Translations under genes and position numbers: made by a program | NCBI GenBank assembly: GCA_037074615.1 | Contig: CM073538.1 | Span: 18,532,568 to 18,596,567 of the forward strand | Length of the DNA: 64,000 bases | From: Leucaena leucocephala | Lineage: Eukaryota; Streptophyta; Magnoliopsida; Fabales; Fabaceae | Direction: 5' to 3' | Notes under the pieces: generated by a model | Database searches by the model: none | The model's input: the letters and a program-made list of their open reading frames with translations, nothing else | Told to the model about the DNA's origin: nothing | Part shown: positions 1-9,084 of the stretch, in pieces | How positions within the stretch are numbered: position 1 is the first letter of the stretch | Layout of the letters: the number at the start of each line of letters is the position of its first letter

Positions 1-830
1 GATCTACAAAACCCAAGGGAGGCCTTCCCGCAGCTGGAGAAGAAGGAGGTGAGGAATGAGCAGAGAAAGCGGCCATGACCTAGCTGCCTTCACTACACGA
101 CCTCTTCGCCCGATTGCAGCCCGTTTGTCCATCAGCGACAGCGTCTTCACGTTCGTTGCAACCATTTTCTGGTGGAGTGCATCTCAGATCCATAAGAGAG
201 ACAGGCGACGGAGGGGGTAGGTTGAGTTACGACGAATTTGGAGGGAAGCACAAACGCGGATGATGGCGACTGATCTGTGTGATGGACGAAGATGCTGAAG
301 GGAGACGCCGACGGCAATGGATCTTGAGGACGATGATGATTTTGAACCAAATGCCACGACTTCGAACGACAGTTTTGAACGTATCTAAAAGAAAAGCTCG
401 CGAGGTCCAAGAGCACAGCGACGTCTACCGTTCTCTGTCACCTTCATCGTTTTCCTCTCAGATCCGAGCTTGTAGAGTACGAGAGAGGAAGATGGAGGGG
501 GTGGAGGCTGAAGAAGGTGGAGAGATGACAAATGACGTCTTACTCACGAGATTGGTCCTTGTCTTCCATCATCCTTGCCGGAGTTGTCACTGTCTTCCTG
601 CTTCCTCGCTGCCGGAGTTGTGGAGCACTAGGCTACAGGAGGAGGGTGGCTGTCGAGAGTCAAGAGAGATAAAAGATGAAGTAGGGCTAGAGGACAAAGA
701 CTTCAATTGATAAAACACGAGGATAAAATGGTCCTTTGACTCTAAACATATGTTAGATTAGACCTTTACACTTTTTTTTTTTTGGCATTTTAGAGTCTCA
801 ATCTAGAATATAGCAGTTTTCAAAGTCTTT
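1..830. other. Unclassified, relatively GC-rich stretch
   Basis: This segment is clearly richer in G and C than the AT-rich DNA after it. It contains moderate open frames on both strands, for example 279-710 on the plus strand, but none shows a recognisable domain, and low-complexity acidic or basic runs dominate. It may be the edge of a mobile element or of a gene exon that starts left of the window. I do not recognise it. Confidence 0.3.
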
Positions 831-1363
831 ATGAGGGATTTTCTCCTTTTTGGCCAAAATGTGGCAACTCAAGTTGGCAACAAATTAAATATCTTATCAT
901 GTGTATTTACACAACCTCTCACACATGAGACTGGAAAATGCTTGATAATAATTATTAATAATACCAAACATGTACTATTTATAAGGGTTGGGTGGGTGGC
1001 TGACTTTCCTCCCCTTTGGAGGAGGGAGGGGATGTCAAGCTATCTAAATAATAATAAAAAAATAGGAAACAACGTGATTCTTTTTTGTCAATGAAACAAC
1101 GTGTTTTTAATGGTGCAACTAGTTGATTACATTATGTTATAAAATTTTTTATTGTTACCATTAAAGCCATGTGGCAGCTCAAGTTGGAAACAAATTAAAA
1201 TGCTTGATACTAATATTTTTTATTAATTAGGAATGGTTTACTTGATCCAAGACTTTCTTAATTTAATCTCTTGATTAAGTATTAATACTCACAGTTGATA
1301 TGCAGAATCGTGCGAGCTAGCAATATTAAGTAGAAGCACAATAAAGAGAAAATCACTAAGAAA
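831..1363 (+). promoter_or_regulatory. Upstream region of BAHD gene A with duplicated conserved block
   Basis: A block of the type GTGGCAGCTCAAGTTGGAAA, followed by an AAATTAAATATCTT-like stretch and an AAATGCTTGATA motif, occurs at about 860-945 and again, shorter, at about 1170-1210. The same block lies upstream of the dead unit B (about 4688-4770) and of gene C (about 43975-44045). The last 90 bases before the ATG, with a palindromic AGTATTAATACT at about 1276-1287 and GTGCGAGCTAGCAATATTAA, are nearly the same as before gene C. I see no convincing TATA box at the expected distance, so the transcription start is uncertain. Confidence 0.5.
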
Positions 1364-2668
1364 ATGAGTCTTGAAGTTGAAGTGATCTCTACAGAAATGG
1401 TGAAACCATCGTCTCCAACATGTCAACATCTTCGCCATTATCATCTCTCCTTCCTCGACCAGCTTAGTATGCAAATCAACAATTCTATGGTCTACTTCTT
1501 TGATGCTGATGATGTTGCAAACAAATTTAACATCACTGAAGCTTCCGATCTTCTCAAGAAATCGTTATCTCAAGTCTTAACTCCCTACTACCCACTCGCC
1601 GGAAGACTCATCACCAACAACTTACTCATCGACTGCAACGACGACGGTGTCCCTTATGTAGAAACCAGAGTTCGGTGCCACCTTAACGACGTGGTCGACA
1701 ACCCCTCTACGGATGACATCAGCAAACTGCTTCCCTACGACATGGATGAGATCGTCGACACCATCCTAGGTGTCCAATTCAACGTCTTCGATTGCGGCGG
1801 AATAGCCGTCGGAGTATGCCTCTCCCACAAGGTTGCCGATGCGCTCTCTTATTTTCAGTTCATCAAGAGCTGGGCGGCCGTGACAAGTGGCGAACCGGAA
1901 CCAATCAGAACTCACTTCCAATCTTCCTCACTCTTCCCGCCAAAAGACATGTTGGGATACGACCCGAGTTCAGTCATCGGCCAGTACAAAGTCGTGGGCA
2001 AGAGGTTTGCATTTGAAGCATCTGCAATAGAATCTCTGAGAACAAAATTCTCCAAAATGACGACAGAGAAAGTTTATAAAGAAAAAAGCCAAAAACCTCC
2101 CTCAAGATTTGAAGCGTTATCAACTTTCATATTCAACCGGTTTATTGCAGCCACAAAAGAAGAAGAAGGTAACAACAAAAAGATTCACTCGGTGTCATCT
2201 GTAGTTAATATACGCCCAAAAATGGAGCCTCAGCTTCCAGAATTTGCGTTTGGGAACTATTTCTGGATTATTGAATCTTTTCCAACGTTAGAAGAGAAAG
2301 GAAAGTGCTACGACCTTGGAAGACAACTGAGAGAAGAGGTAAACAAAGTCGACAACGATTTTATCGAGAAGCTTCGAGAAAGCAAAGAATCTAGAACTTT
2401 GCCAAAGATCGAAGAGACAGAAAGAGCTGGTGAGATGGTAAGGTTTCATATTGCTTCAATTTGTAGGTTTCCGGTGTACGAGGTTGATTTTGGTTGGGGA
2501 AATCCGACATGGGTAGCACCACCGACGTGGAAATTAAAGAATTTCGTTACTTTTAAGGACACAAAATCAGGTGGTGGCATTGAAGTGTATATCAACTTCA
2601 CAGAGGAGGACATGTCTAAATTTGAACGTGACGAGGAGCTTCTTGCTCATGTTTCTACCACGAGCTAG
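1364..2668 (+). CDS. BAHD acyltransferase, vinorine-synthase-like (copy A)
   Basis: Predicted cytosolic acyl-CoA-dependent acyltransferase of 434 residues, the usual BAHD length. Family members move an acyl group from a CoA thioester to a hydroxyl or amine of a specialised metabolite. The catalytic HXXXD motif is seen as HKVAD at residues 155-159, and the structural DFGWG motif is at 375-379, followed by the conserved NPTW. The N-terminus (VEVISTEMVKPSSPT) and the YYPLAGR segment near residue 75 match the clade that holds vinorine synthase and related O-acetyltransferases. The start is the ATG in AAGAAAATGAGT, matched exactly by the start of copy C. The gene is a single exon. Copy C is a close paralogue, and a dead third copy lies between them. 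Substrate cannot be predicted from sequence. Confidence 0.93.
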   Translation: MSLEVEVISTEMVKPSSPTCQHLRHYHLSFLDQLSMQINNSMVYFFDADDVANKFNITEASDLLKKSLSQVLTPYYPLAGRLITNNLLIDCNDDGVPYVETRVRCHLNDVVDNPSTDDISKLLPYDMDEIVDTILGVQFNVFDCGGIAVGVCLSHKVADALSYFQFIKSWAAVTSGEPEPIRTHFQSSSLFPPKDMLGYDPSSVIGQYKVVGKRFAFEASAIESLRTKFSKMTTEKVYKEKSQKPPSRFEALSTFIFNRFIAATKEEEGNNKKIHSVSSVVNIRPKMEPQLPEFAFGNYFWIIESFPTLEEKGKCYDLGRQLREEVNKVDNDFIEKLRESKESRTLPKIEETERAGEMVRFHIASICRFPVYEVDFGWGNPTWVAPPTWKLKNFVTFKDTKSGGGIEVYINFTEEDMSKFERDEELLAHVSTTS

Positions 2669-3906
2669 AAATGATTTTACACCAATTTTATCATTCAAGT
2701 TACAGTTTTCTCTTGGGAATTGTCCATGGTTGTTGGCCACTGACAGCTTTTATGTCAATTGACTGAAAGTTATGGGTGTGTGGTATAACTGTTATTAAAT
2801 AAAAAGGTAAAATTTTACTTTTTACCAAAGTGTTCAAGGATGTGTTTAGATTAACCGTGGTAAGAGTGTTTGGATTAATCGGGGTAAGAGTGATTTTTAT
2901 TTTATGGGAGAACTATTTACAATTGGGCTCTACAATGCTTGAATTTGACTAGATCAGATAAACATATAAAGAAAAAGTGATATGGTGTAATTGTAAAATG
3001 ATTTATGTTTGAATTGATTTTTATAGAAAAGTAAATTTGACCAATTTAAACTTATGTACATTATTAATGGAAAAATAAGTTTAGACATAAAATAACTAAA
3101 AAATATATAAAATTTATTATATAGTTATAATATATATTAATTATTTTTGCATTATGTGATAATTTTAGGAGAAATATTAACATTTAAAATTATAAAAATA
3201 AAAATAGTTAATGTATAATTGGGAAAGTTTGAAAATACTATAATAAATTTTAGAAAAAATTACGGAAAAGTTCCTATTGAAAATATAATTAGGGAAAATA
3301 TAATTAGAGTATTGATACTCTATGTGTAAAATTTGCACAGTGCCAATACGCAACGTTTACAAATGTTTATCATGTTCTTCTCACTAATTAAATTTACAAT
3401 GGAAACTTTTTCCCAAATTTGTTATTAAGTTAACCTCCTTATGAATAGTTTTTTTTATAGTAGTTGTTATTAAAAAGCATGTATTTGTCATTACATATAT
3501 AAGCAAATTAAATTTGTTATTTGTAATAATAAAGATGTCATTTAGCTCCAAATTGCTACCAAAGCTAAAATCCTTGAGCTGACGTTTTGGATAATTGTTG
3601 TTATTCACGAACATGTGCTTTCGTTTTGTTTTCTCCAAAGACAAAAGTTATTATTCTGAAACTTGTTTTTTTTTCAAAGAAAAAAGTTGTTATAATCGTT
3701 TCAATTAGGCTGAGGAAACCAATAAAAAGTTTTAAAGTTAAAATGAAAGAAAATTAAAAAAAAAAAACAAGTTGATTACTAAAATTGCAATTAATTATAA
3801 AACCAATGAAACTTTGACTCAAATATTATAATAGGCCTTTTTAGGATTATTTCTCTCTACATTTCATGCCACATGATTCACCTCTTCTCAATTTACTTAG
3901 GCTTTA
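2669..3906. other. 3' flank of BAHD unit A
   Basis: AT-rich non-coding DNA. Its first kilobase or so is recognisably similar to the DNA after the dead BAHD copy B (5457-5841, then 15338-15427, then 43085 onward). Shared landmarks are a GTCAATTG..CTGAAAGTTATGGGT stretch, a repeated AGAGTG..TTGGATTAA motif and TGTGATAATTTTAGG. This shows that the duplication unit included the 3' flank. No gene is seen. Confidence 0.6.
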
Positions 3907-4429
3907 TTTGGTTCACCATAGGGGAGGGTATGTTAGGTTAATTTAAGGGAGGGTAGGGAAAGGTAAGGAAGGTTAATGAATGATATTTTTTGTTTAATTC
4001 AGAAGGGGAGGGGAGGGGAGATGGGTTAATTAAAAGTTGATAAATATACCCTTATCTCTTTATTTAAATTTATTTATTCTTTATTTATAATATTCATATC
4101 AAAATTATTATTTTTTAATTTATGAATCTTAAATTTTTTTATCTCATTTATATATATAATAAAATTAAAAAAATAAAAAAATATGTTAAAATTTTAACAT
4201 TATTTCTTATTAATTTTATGATTATCATATATTTTAATATAATATATAAATAATTTATTATGCTTGTTAAGTTTTATTATAATTATTATGCAATTAAAGA
4301 AAAAATTAGATGTGAGAAAAATAAAATAAAAAAAGGTTTGAGGGTACAATTGGAATATTAAAAAAAGTTTAAGGGCATTTTAGTAAAAAAAAAGGATAAA
4401 AGTTTCTCTCCCCTCCAAAGTGTGCCAAT
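3907..4429. mobile_element. Possible MITE-like element
   Basis: The stretch begins TTTGGTTCACCATAGGGGAG and ends with the inverse of ATTGGCACACTTTGGAGGGG. The two ends are imperfect terminal inverted repeats of about 22 bp enclosing AT-rich DNA without coding potential, typical of a small non-autonomous DNA transposon. No clean target duplication was found, so the exact ends and the superfamily are uncertain. Confidence 0.35.
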
Positions 4430-4604
4430 GGTTCAAAATGTAGTTGAAAAAGAGATCTCAAATCAATTACAAGTGGTTAATTTGATCACTTTGCAAAATC
4501 TCCTGTAGTAATTAATAAAACCCAATTTTAAGAACCAACAACCCTAATCTGACTATATACGCCAGTTTAGCATGTATATTTATCTTAAAAACCAGCCAAT
4601 GTGT

Positions 4605-4800
4605 TTTTTTTTGTCTGAAACAATGTTGGTGCAACTTGTTGATTACATTATGTTATCAGAATTTTTATTGTTACTATTAAAATAATGTGGCAGCTCAATT
4701 AAGTTGGAAACAAATTAAATATCTTGTCCAGCTTCACACATGACACTTCAAAATGCTTGATAATAATTATTAACAACACCAAAGGTGTACTATTTATTAT
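4605..4800 (+). promoter_or_regulatory. Upstream block of dead BAHD unit B
   Basis: This segment matches the upstream regions of genes A and C: a GAAACAATG..GGTGCAACT..GTTGATTACATTATGTTAT run, then TGTGGCAGCTCAA..AAGTTGGAAACAAATTAAAT, then CACATGACACTT..AAATGCTTGATAATAATTATTAA. No start codon or N-terminal coding sequence follows it, so it is the orphaned promoter of the deleted middle copy. Confidence 0.6.
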
Positions 4801-5371
4801 TCCTGCCTTACTGTTTAGATGTTTAACTAATTTAGATATATTAAAAAATAAATAAATAAATTAAATATAATAAATATAATATAATATTCTTAAAATACTT
4901 TTATATAATATTAAATTATATACCAGTCTATAAGTTATAGAAATTAATTAAAAAATGATAAATATAAGAAATAGAATATATTAATATCTTATATTTAGAA
5001 TTAAATCTAATTTTTTAACTAGCTCTTAGAATAGGAACAAGAGGGAGTAAAATCAAATCTTGATGATGAAGTATAGCTATAAAGGATTAAACTATTAAGT
5101 GGTGCAATTTGGCTATTGAAGTACTAAAAAGGGGCCAGTGGTGCCCATTCGTTAATTAATATTATTTTTTACCATTATAAAAAAGATCACACTACTATTT
5201 TGCCCATCACTTTTATAGGCTAGTGGATGATTATCAAATTATCATTAGTGGCAACAAGACCAATAAATAATTAACAGTATACCTTTTAGCAACGATTTCT
5301 TGAGTCGTCGTTAATAAAAGGCAAACTTTTAGATGCCACATCTAAAAATATTGTGTTTGTTTCAATAATAT
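4801..5371. other. AT-rich filler replacing the body of BAHD copy B
   Basis: Very AT-rich sequence without coding potential lies where the first 400 or so codons of copy B should be. At about 5280-5325 there is an imperfect stem-loop of the type CTTTTAGCAACGA..TCGTCGTTAATAAAAG, reminiscent of CACTA subterminal repeats, so part of it may be a decayed DNA transposon. Nothing else is recognised. Confidence 0.35.
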
Positions 5372-5456
5372 TAAAGACACCAAATCAGATGGGGACAGAG
5401 GAGGATATGGCCAAATTTGACCGTGACGAAGAGCTTCTTGCACATGTTCTACAGTG
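5372..5456 (+). pseudogene. BAHD acyltransferase remnant (copy B, C-terminus only)
   Basis: About 85 bp match the last coding part of genes A and C. Readable pieces are TEEDMAKFDRDEELLAHV plus a preceding AAAGACACCAAATCA that corresponds to the KDTKS stretch of the intact copies. Roughly 25 bases that encode the IEVYVN part are missing between these pieces, which shifts the frame. The catalytic HXXXD and DFGWG regions are absent. The 3' flank continues as in genes A and C. The copy is a non-functional deletion relic of a tandem duplicate. Confidence 0.8.
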
Positions 5457-5836
5457 GGCTTCAAATAATTTTGCACTAATTTTATGTGGGAGTTGTTGTT
5501 GTTGTTGGTTCTCCATGACTCTTGCAGTTTTCTTGTGAATTGTCCACTGTTGTGGGTCACCGACATCTTATATGTTAATTGGCTGAAAGTTATGGGTTTG
5601 TGTATAACTGTTAATTAAATAAAAAGGTAAAGTTTTATTTTATGAAAGCGTTCAAGATGTATTTGGATTCACGGTAGTAAAAATAATTTTTATTTTATCT
5701 AAATATTATAAACCTAAGTTAGGGTAAAAGTGAGATGGTATAACCAAGATTCATTGGTCCAAATAGAAAGAGTCCGTATAAATGTAAAATATTATTTTTG
5801 GGAAACTAATTTCAATTAAGTATAATAATACTTGAA
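5457..5836. other. 3' flank of dead BAHD unit B, left piece
   Basis: Non-coding DNA similar to the start of the 3' flank of gene A, including TGAATTGTCCACTGTTG, a CTGAAAGTTATGGGT run and a TAACTGTTAATTAAATAAAA tract. It is interrupted at 5841 by copia-1. The continuation resumes after that element at 15338 and, beyond the virus, at 43085. Confidence 0.7.
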
Positions 5837-6168
5837 TATGATGTTGGAAATCGTGCCCTAGGGGCCAATCATTGTCTTATGAACATTATTGATTTATGAA
5901 TTTATTAATTGAGTTATCATATTATTTGCATGTTTACTATGATGACCATCCTTGGATAATTCATGATATTATCCTAAATGTCCCTGGTCGATCATCTATG
6001 TGGGAGCACAGATGAAATAAGACCAGTATGACTTTGAAGATGTATAGAGATATAAATCAAAGTCATAAGCACATGTAAGAGTACAGGGTGTTGGACCGAC
6101 CCGCTATGAGAGAACTGCATGGGTAACGTCATAAGCTTCTCTCATATACAAACCATGTCAATATGCCC

Positions 6169-6536
6169 TTTGACCTGAGATCATCATGGATTCCTACATG
6201 ACAAAACGCTCAGCTTTGACCTAGTCAAAAGTCACTTTTGACCGAGTGATCATAAAGACTATGTTCGGGCTTAGTGGTTTTTCATGCGGAGGAATGTGAA
6301 TGGTCAAGATGGAATTTGTCCCTCACATTCGTGGAGAGATATTACTGGGCCCCTCGATGAGTGAGTCTGAGAAATGTATGGCCATACTGTAATGGAAAGG
6401 TAGTTCCATTTCTATAGTCAGACTACTCAGGGATCGAGAAAGTAACGGTCGGGAATAGGAGGATGACATTATCCATGCCTCATCCATGACCAAAATATCG
6501 CGTGACAGAAGGGACATGATATGGTTGTATAAAAGG
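6169..6536 (+). promoter_or_regulatory. U3 promoter with W-box cluster and TATA box
   Basis: TTTGACC occurs near 6169, 6215 and 6237, with an inverted GTCAA at about 6223, giving a near-palindromic GGTCAAAAGT-type arrangement. TTGAC(C/T) is the core bound by WRKY factors. A TATAAAAGG box lies at about 6528-6536 in the right orientation, which predicts transcription starting near 6560 and a U3 of about 720 bp. The same arrangement exists in every LTR copy of this family in the window. Confidence 0.55.
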
Positions 6537-6828
6537 TTACATCGTTTATCGATCCTCATATGATTTGGGTAGTTGTTATGTCTTGCTAGAGACCGCTTGC
6601 GACTTGTGGGCTAGTATAGCAAATGGCCCACTGCCAACTTCACATGGGCCTACAGGGTCGCACACAAAATAGCCCAACACGAGCTATGATGTCCAGATTC
6701 ATTGAATCTAAGACATGTCCAGATTCAATGAAAGATCCAGGTGAATGTATATATATTTATTTATATTTATATTCGTATATATATATAAATTCGTATATAT
6801 ATATATATTATATATATGAGATATATGA

Positions 6829-7170
6829 GATTTAATTTGTAAGGATAAATTAAATCCCTATCACGTTTGAATTCGAAATTCAAATTGATAGGATATCTCA
6901 TATAAGAGATATTTATAAGATTTAATTTATAAGGATAAATTAAATCTCTATCACGTTTGAAATTCGAAATTCAAATTGATAGGATATCTCATATAAGAGA
7001 TATTTATAAGATTTAATTTATAAGGATAAATTAAATCTCTATCACGTTTGAAATTCGAAATTCAAATTGATAGGATATCTCATATAAGAGATATTTATAA
7101 GATTTAATTTATAAGGATAAATTAAATCTCTATCACGTTTGAAATTCGAAATTTAAATTGATAGGATATC
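6829..7170 (+). repeat. 91-bp tandem array in copia LTR (about 4 units)
   Basis: Tandem units of 90-91 bp, spaced 91 bp where measured (about 6911, 7002, 7093). Each unit holds three short inverted repeats: GATTTAATTTA..TAAATTAAATC, TTTGAA..TTCAAA and ATATCTC..GAGATAT. The last unit is truncated. The array lies downstream of the TATA box, so it should be transcribed into both ends of the RNA. Confidence 0.85.
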
Positions 7171-7842
7171 TCAAATTTGATTTATGGGAATAAATCAAAT
7201 ATAACTCAGTCTCATCTTTATTTAAAGTTAAATAAATAAGTAATTAAATCTGTGGGACGGATTTAATATGATTTTATTTAATTAGTTTCTTATAAAATTA
7301 TACAATATATGATATTGTATCAATTCGGAATTAATATAAGATTAACTCCAAAATCCAATTAGGTCAGGTGGAAAAACGCATAGCATCCTCTATATCTGAT
7401 TGGAGGAGCTACGTTTGAAAATAACACAGAACACAAAAGGCCGAATGGAATCTGCAAAAGGTTTGCAGACAAGAAACTGCCGAAATAGAGACGGAGACTT
7501 GTGAAAGCCTTGGAGGGACAGGAGACGCTAGCACGTCGTTCGTGGTTGGAACGCTGTTCGTGTGGATACCAGTAGAGGAAGCCGACCTGAGGCGTCGACT
7601 TCTTGTGATCGGAAAGAGACCACCGTCCGCGGAGAGAATCTGTGAAGGTCGCTGAGGAACACTCCGTCGATTTCTTGCGATCAGAAAGAGATCACCACCC
7701 ACGTAGAGAAGCTGTGAAATTCGCTGAGCAACACTAAGGGTAAGGATTCTTTCCACTTGACTTAAACACATACGGCAGATCCTGGCAAGGAATGGAAAAT
7801 TTTTAAAGTTTATTTCCGCTGCGTGTCTTCCAATTCCTTACA

Positions 7843-9084
7843 GTGGTATCAGAGCCATGCCGTTTTGTGTTTAAGTTAGGCTTGATTTGTGATTTATATG
7901 ATATATGTTATTAGTAGCCGATCATATAATAAGCGTTGTATGTGTGACATATATGGAATCCTTGTTGTGTATGACATAAAAGGAATCTAAAAGGAAATTG
8001 AAATCGGTGGTGATGCTTTTTGATTTGATCAATCCGCATAGATGGGGTCTAAGAAAACCGAATTCGAATTTGTGATTATTTGTGAAAACCGAATTCAGAT
8101 TCGTGATTATTTATGAAACAAAAACAAAAAAAAAATTTCTTCCGGGGCGCTGCCCCAGAGACCCCGCCCGCTAACCGGCTAGCGGGACAGCCGCCCGCTA
8201 ACCGGCTAGCGGGACCGCCGTAGCTACCTGTTCGTAGCGCAACATAACCGTAACAAATGTTACTTTGTAAATGTTTTTTGCCCTTCGATTAGATCTGAAT
8301 ATTGATTCTTGAATGTTTGGGTATGGTGAACAATATGGCTCTAGATTGCAAGTGTTGTAATTTTTAAAAATACGGCCTGCGTGTCGTGCCTTCCTCTATA
8401 TACTCTCAATGTACCTTCTCCTCTCATCTCACTCCCCTCGAATGTTAAAAGAGGTTTCTATATGTAATTTCTCTTTTCTTACTAGAGAGCTCCTCTCATT
8501 GGCTTGAGGGGACTTAGGATAGGTGAGCCATATTGTATCACGTTTGAATTATGCATCTTATGATTAGATCAGCACATGCATATTACTTGTATGAGTTACA
8601 AACTGGGATACATGCATCCTCATAAAAACAGATAGTTAATTAAGCCCTCTAAAAGAAATCTTAAGTCATAATGCTGTCAATTTATGAACACTTGTCAAAA
8701 CCTTGATCGCTCAATTGTGGACTCCACCAAAGTGGGTGCTTTTGAGTTATCTTGGGGAGATAAGCAAAGAGTAATGGTGCTACTCTCATAGGTTCATTAT
8801 TGTTTGACTTAATTGAGATTAACAAAACGGTTTTGGATCTCAAGGCATTAGATGGGATTAGAACATGCCAGATCATATGATGATAGGATCCCATGAATAT
8901 CTAAGAGTTACATTTGATGTAATTGGTAAAGGTGTTACCTACCTAAATAACTTAATCTAAGCGTCCTGCCAAAGCGGACTTAAGTTTGAGCCAAATATGG
9001 ATCTTAGCCCACTAACTATTGCATTGAGGGTTGTTTATTTAGTGGGAGATTACTAATTACATTGCATATTTTAATTGTAGAATC
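7843..9084 (+). other. Long leader of copia-1 with paired GC-rich palindromes
   Basis: Untranslated leader of about 1.24 kb between primer-binding site and gag. In otherwise AT-rich sequence it holds a compact GC island at 8141-8220. The island contains GGGGCGCTGCCCC (8144-8156) and two copies of the near-palindrome CCCGCTAACCGGCTAGCGGG (8167-8186 and 8194-8213). These would form strong hairpins or pair between two RNA copies. Dimerisation or packaging signals usually lie in this position, so that role is plausible but inferred. Confidence 0.6.
7844..7855 (+). other. Primer-binding site of copia-1
   Basis: TGGTATCAGAGC, the complement of the 3' end of plant initiator methionine tRNA, starts one base after the 5' LTR. 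It primes minus-strand DNA synthesis. Confidence 0.93.

Larger units (their letters stand above)
5842..7842 (+). repeat. 5' LTR of copia-1
   Basis: 2,001-bp direct terminal repeat from TGTTGGAAATCG to CCTTACA. By eye it matches the 5' LTR of copia-2 (19870-21870), including a G in TTTAATTTGTAAGG near 6838 that is A in both 3' LTRs. It is therefore closer to the 5' LTR of the other element than to its own 3' partner. Confidence 0.95.

Noticed and set aside
279..710. A 143-residue plus-strand open frame at the window start
   Set aside because: It has no recognisable domain, low-complexity charged composition and competing frames of similar length, so no gene is called.
6829..7170. Regular 91-bp repeats resembling a CRISPR-like array
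   Set aside because: Units are directly adjacent with no unique spacers, the unit is far too long, and the context is a plant LTR.
7409..7771. A 120-residue minus-strand open frame, repeated in every LTR of the copia family
   Set aside because: It lies entirely inside the LTR, antisense to the element, shows no domain, and is repeated only because the LTR is repeated.
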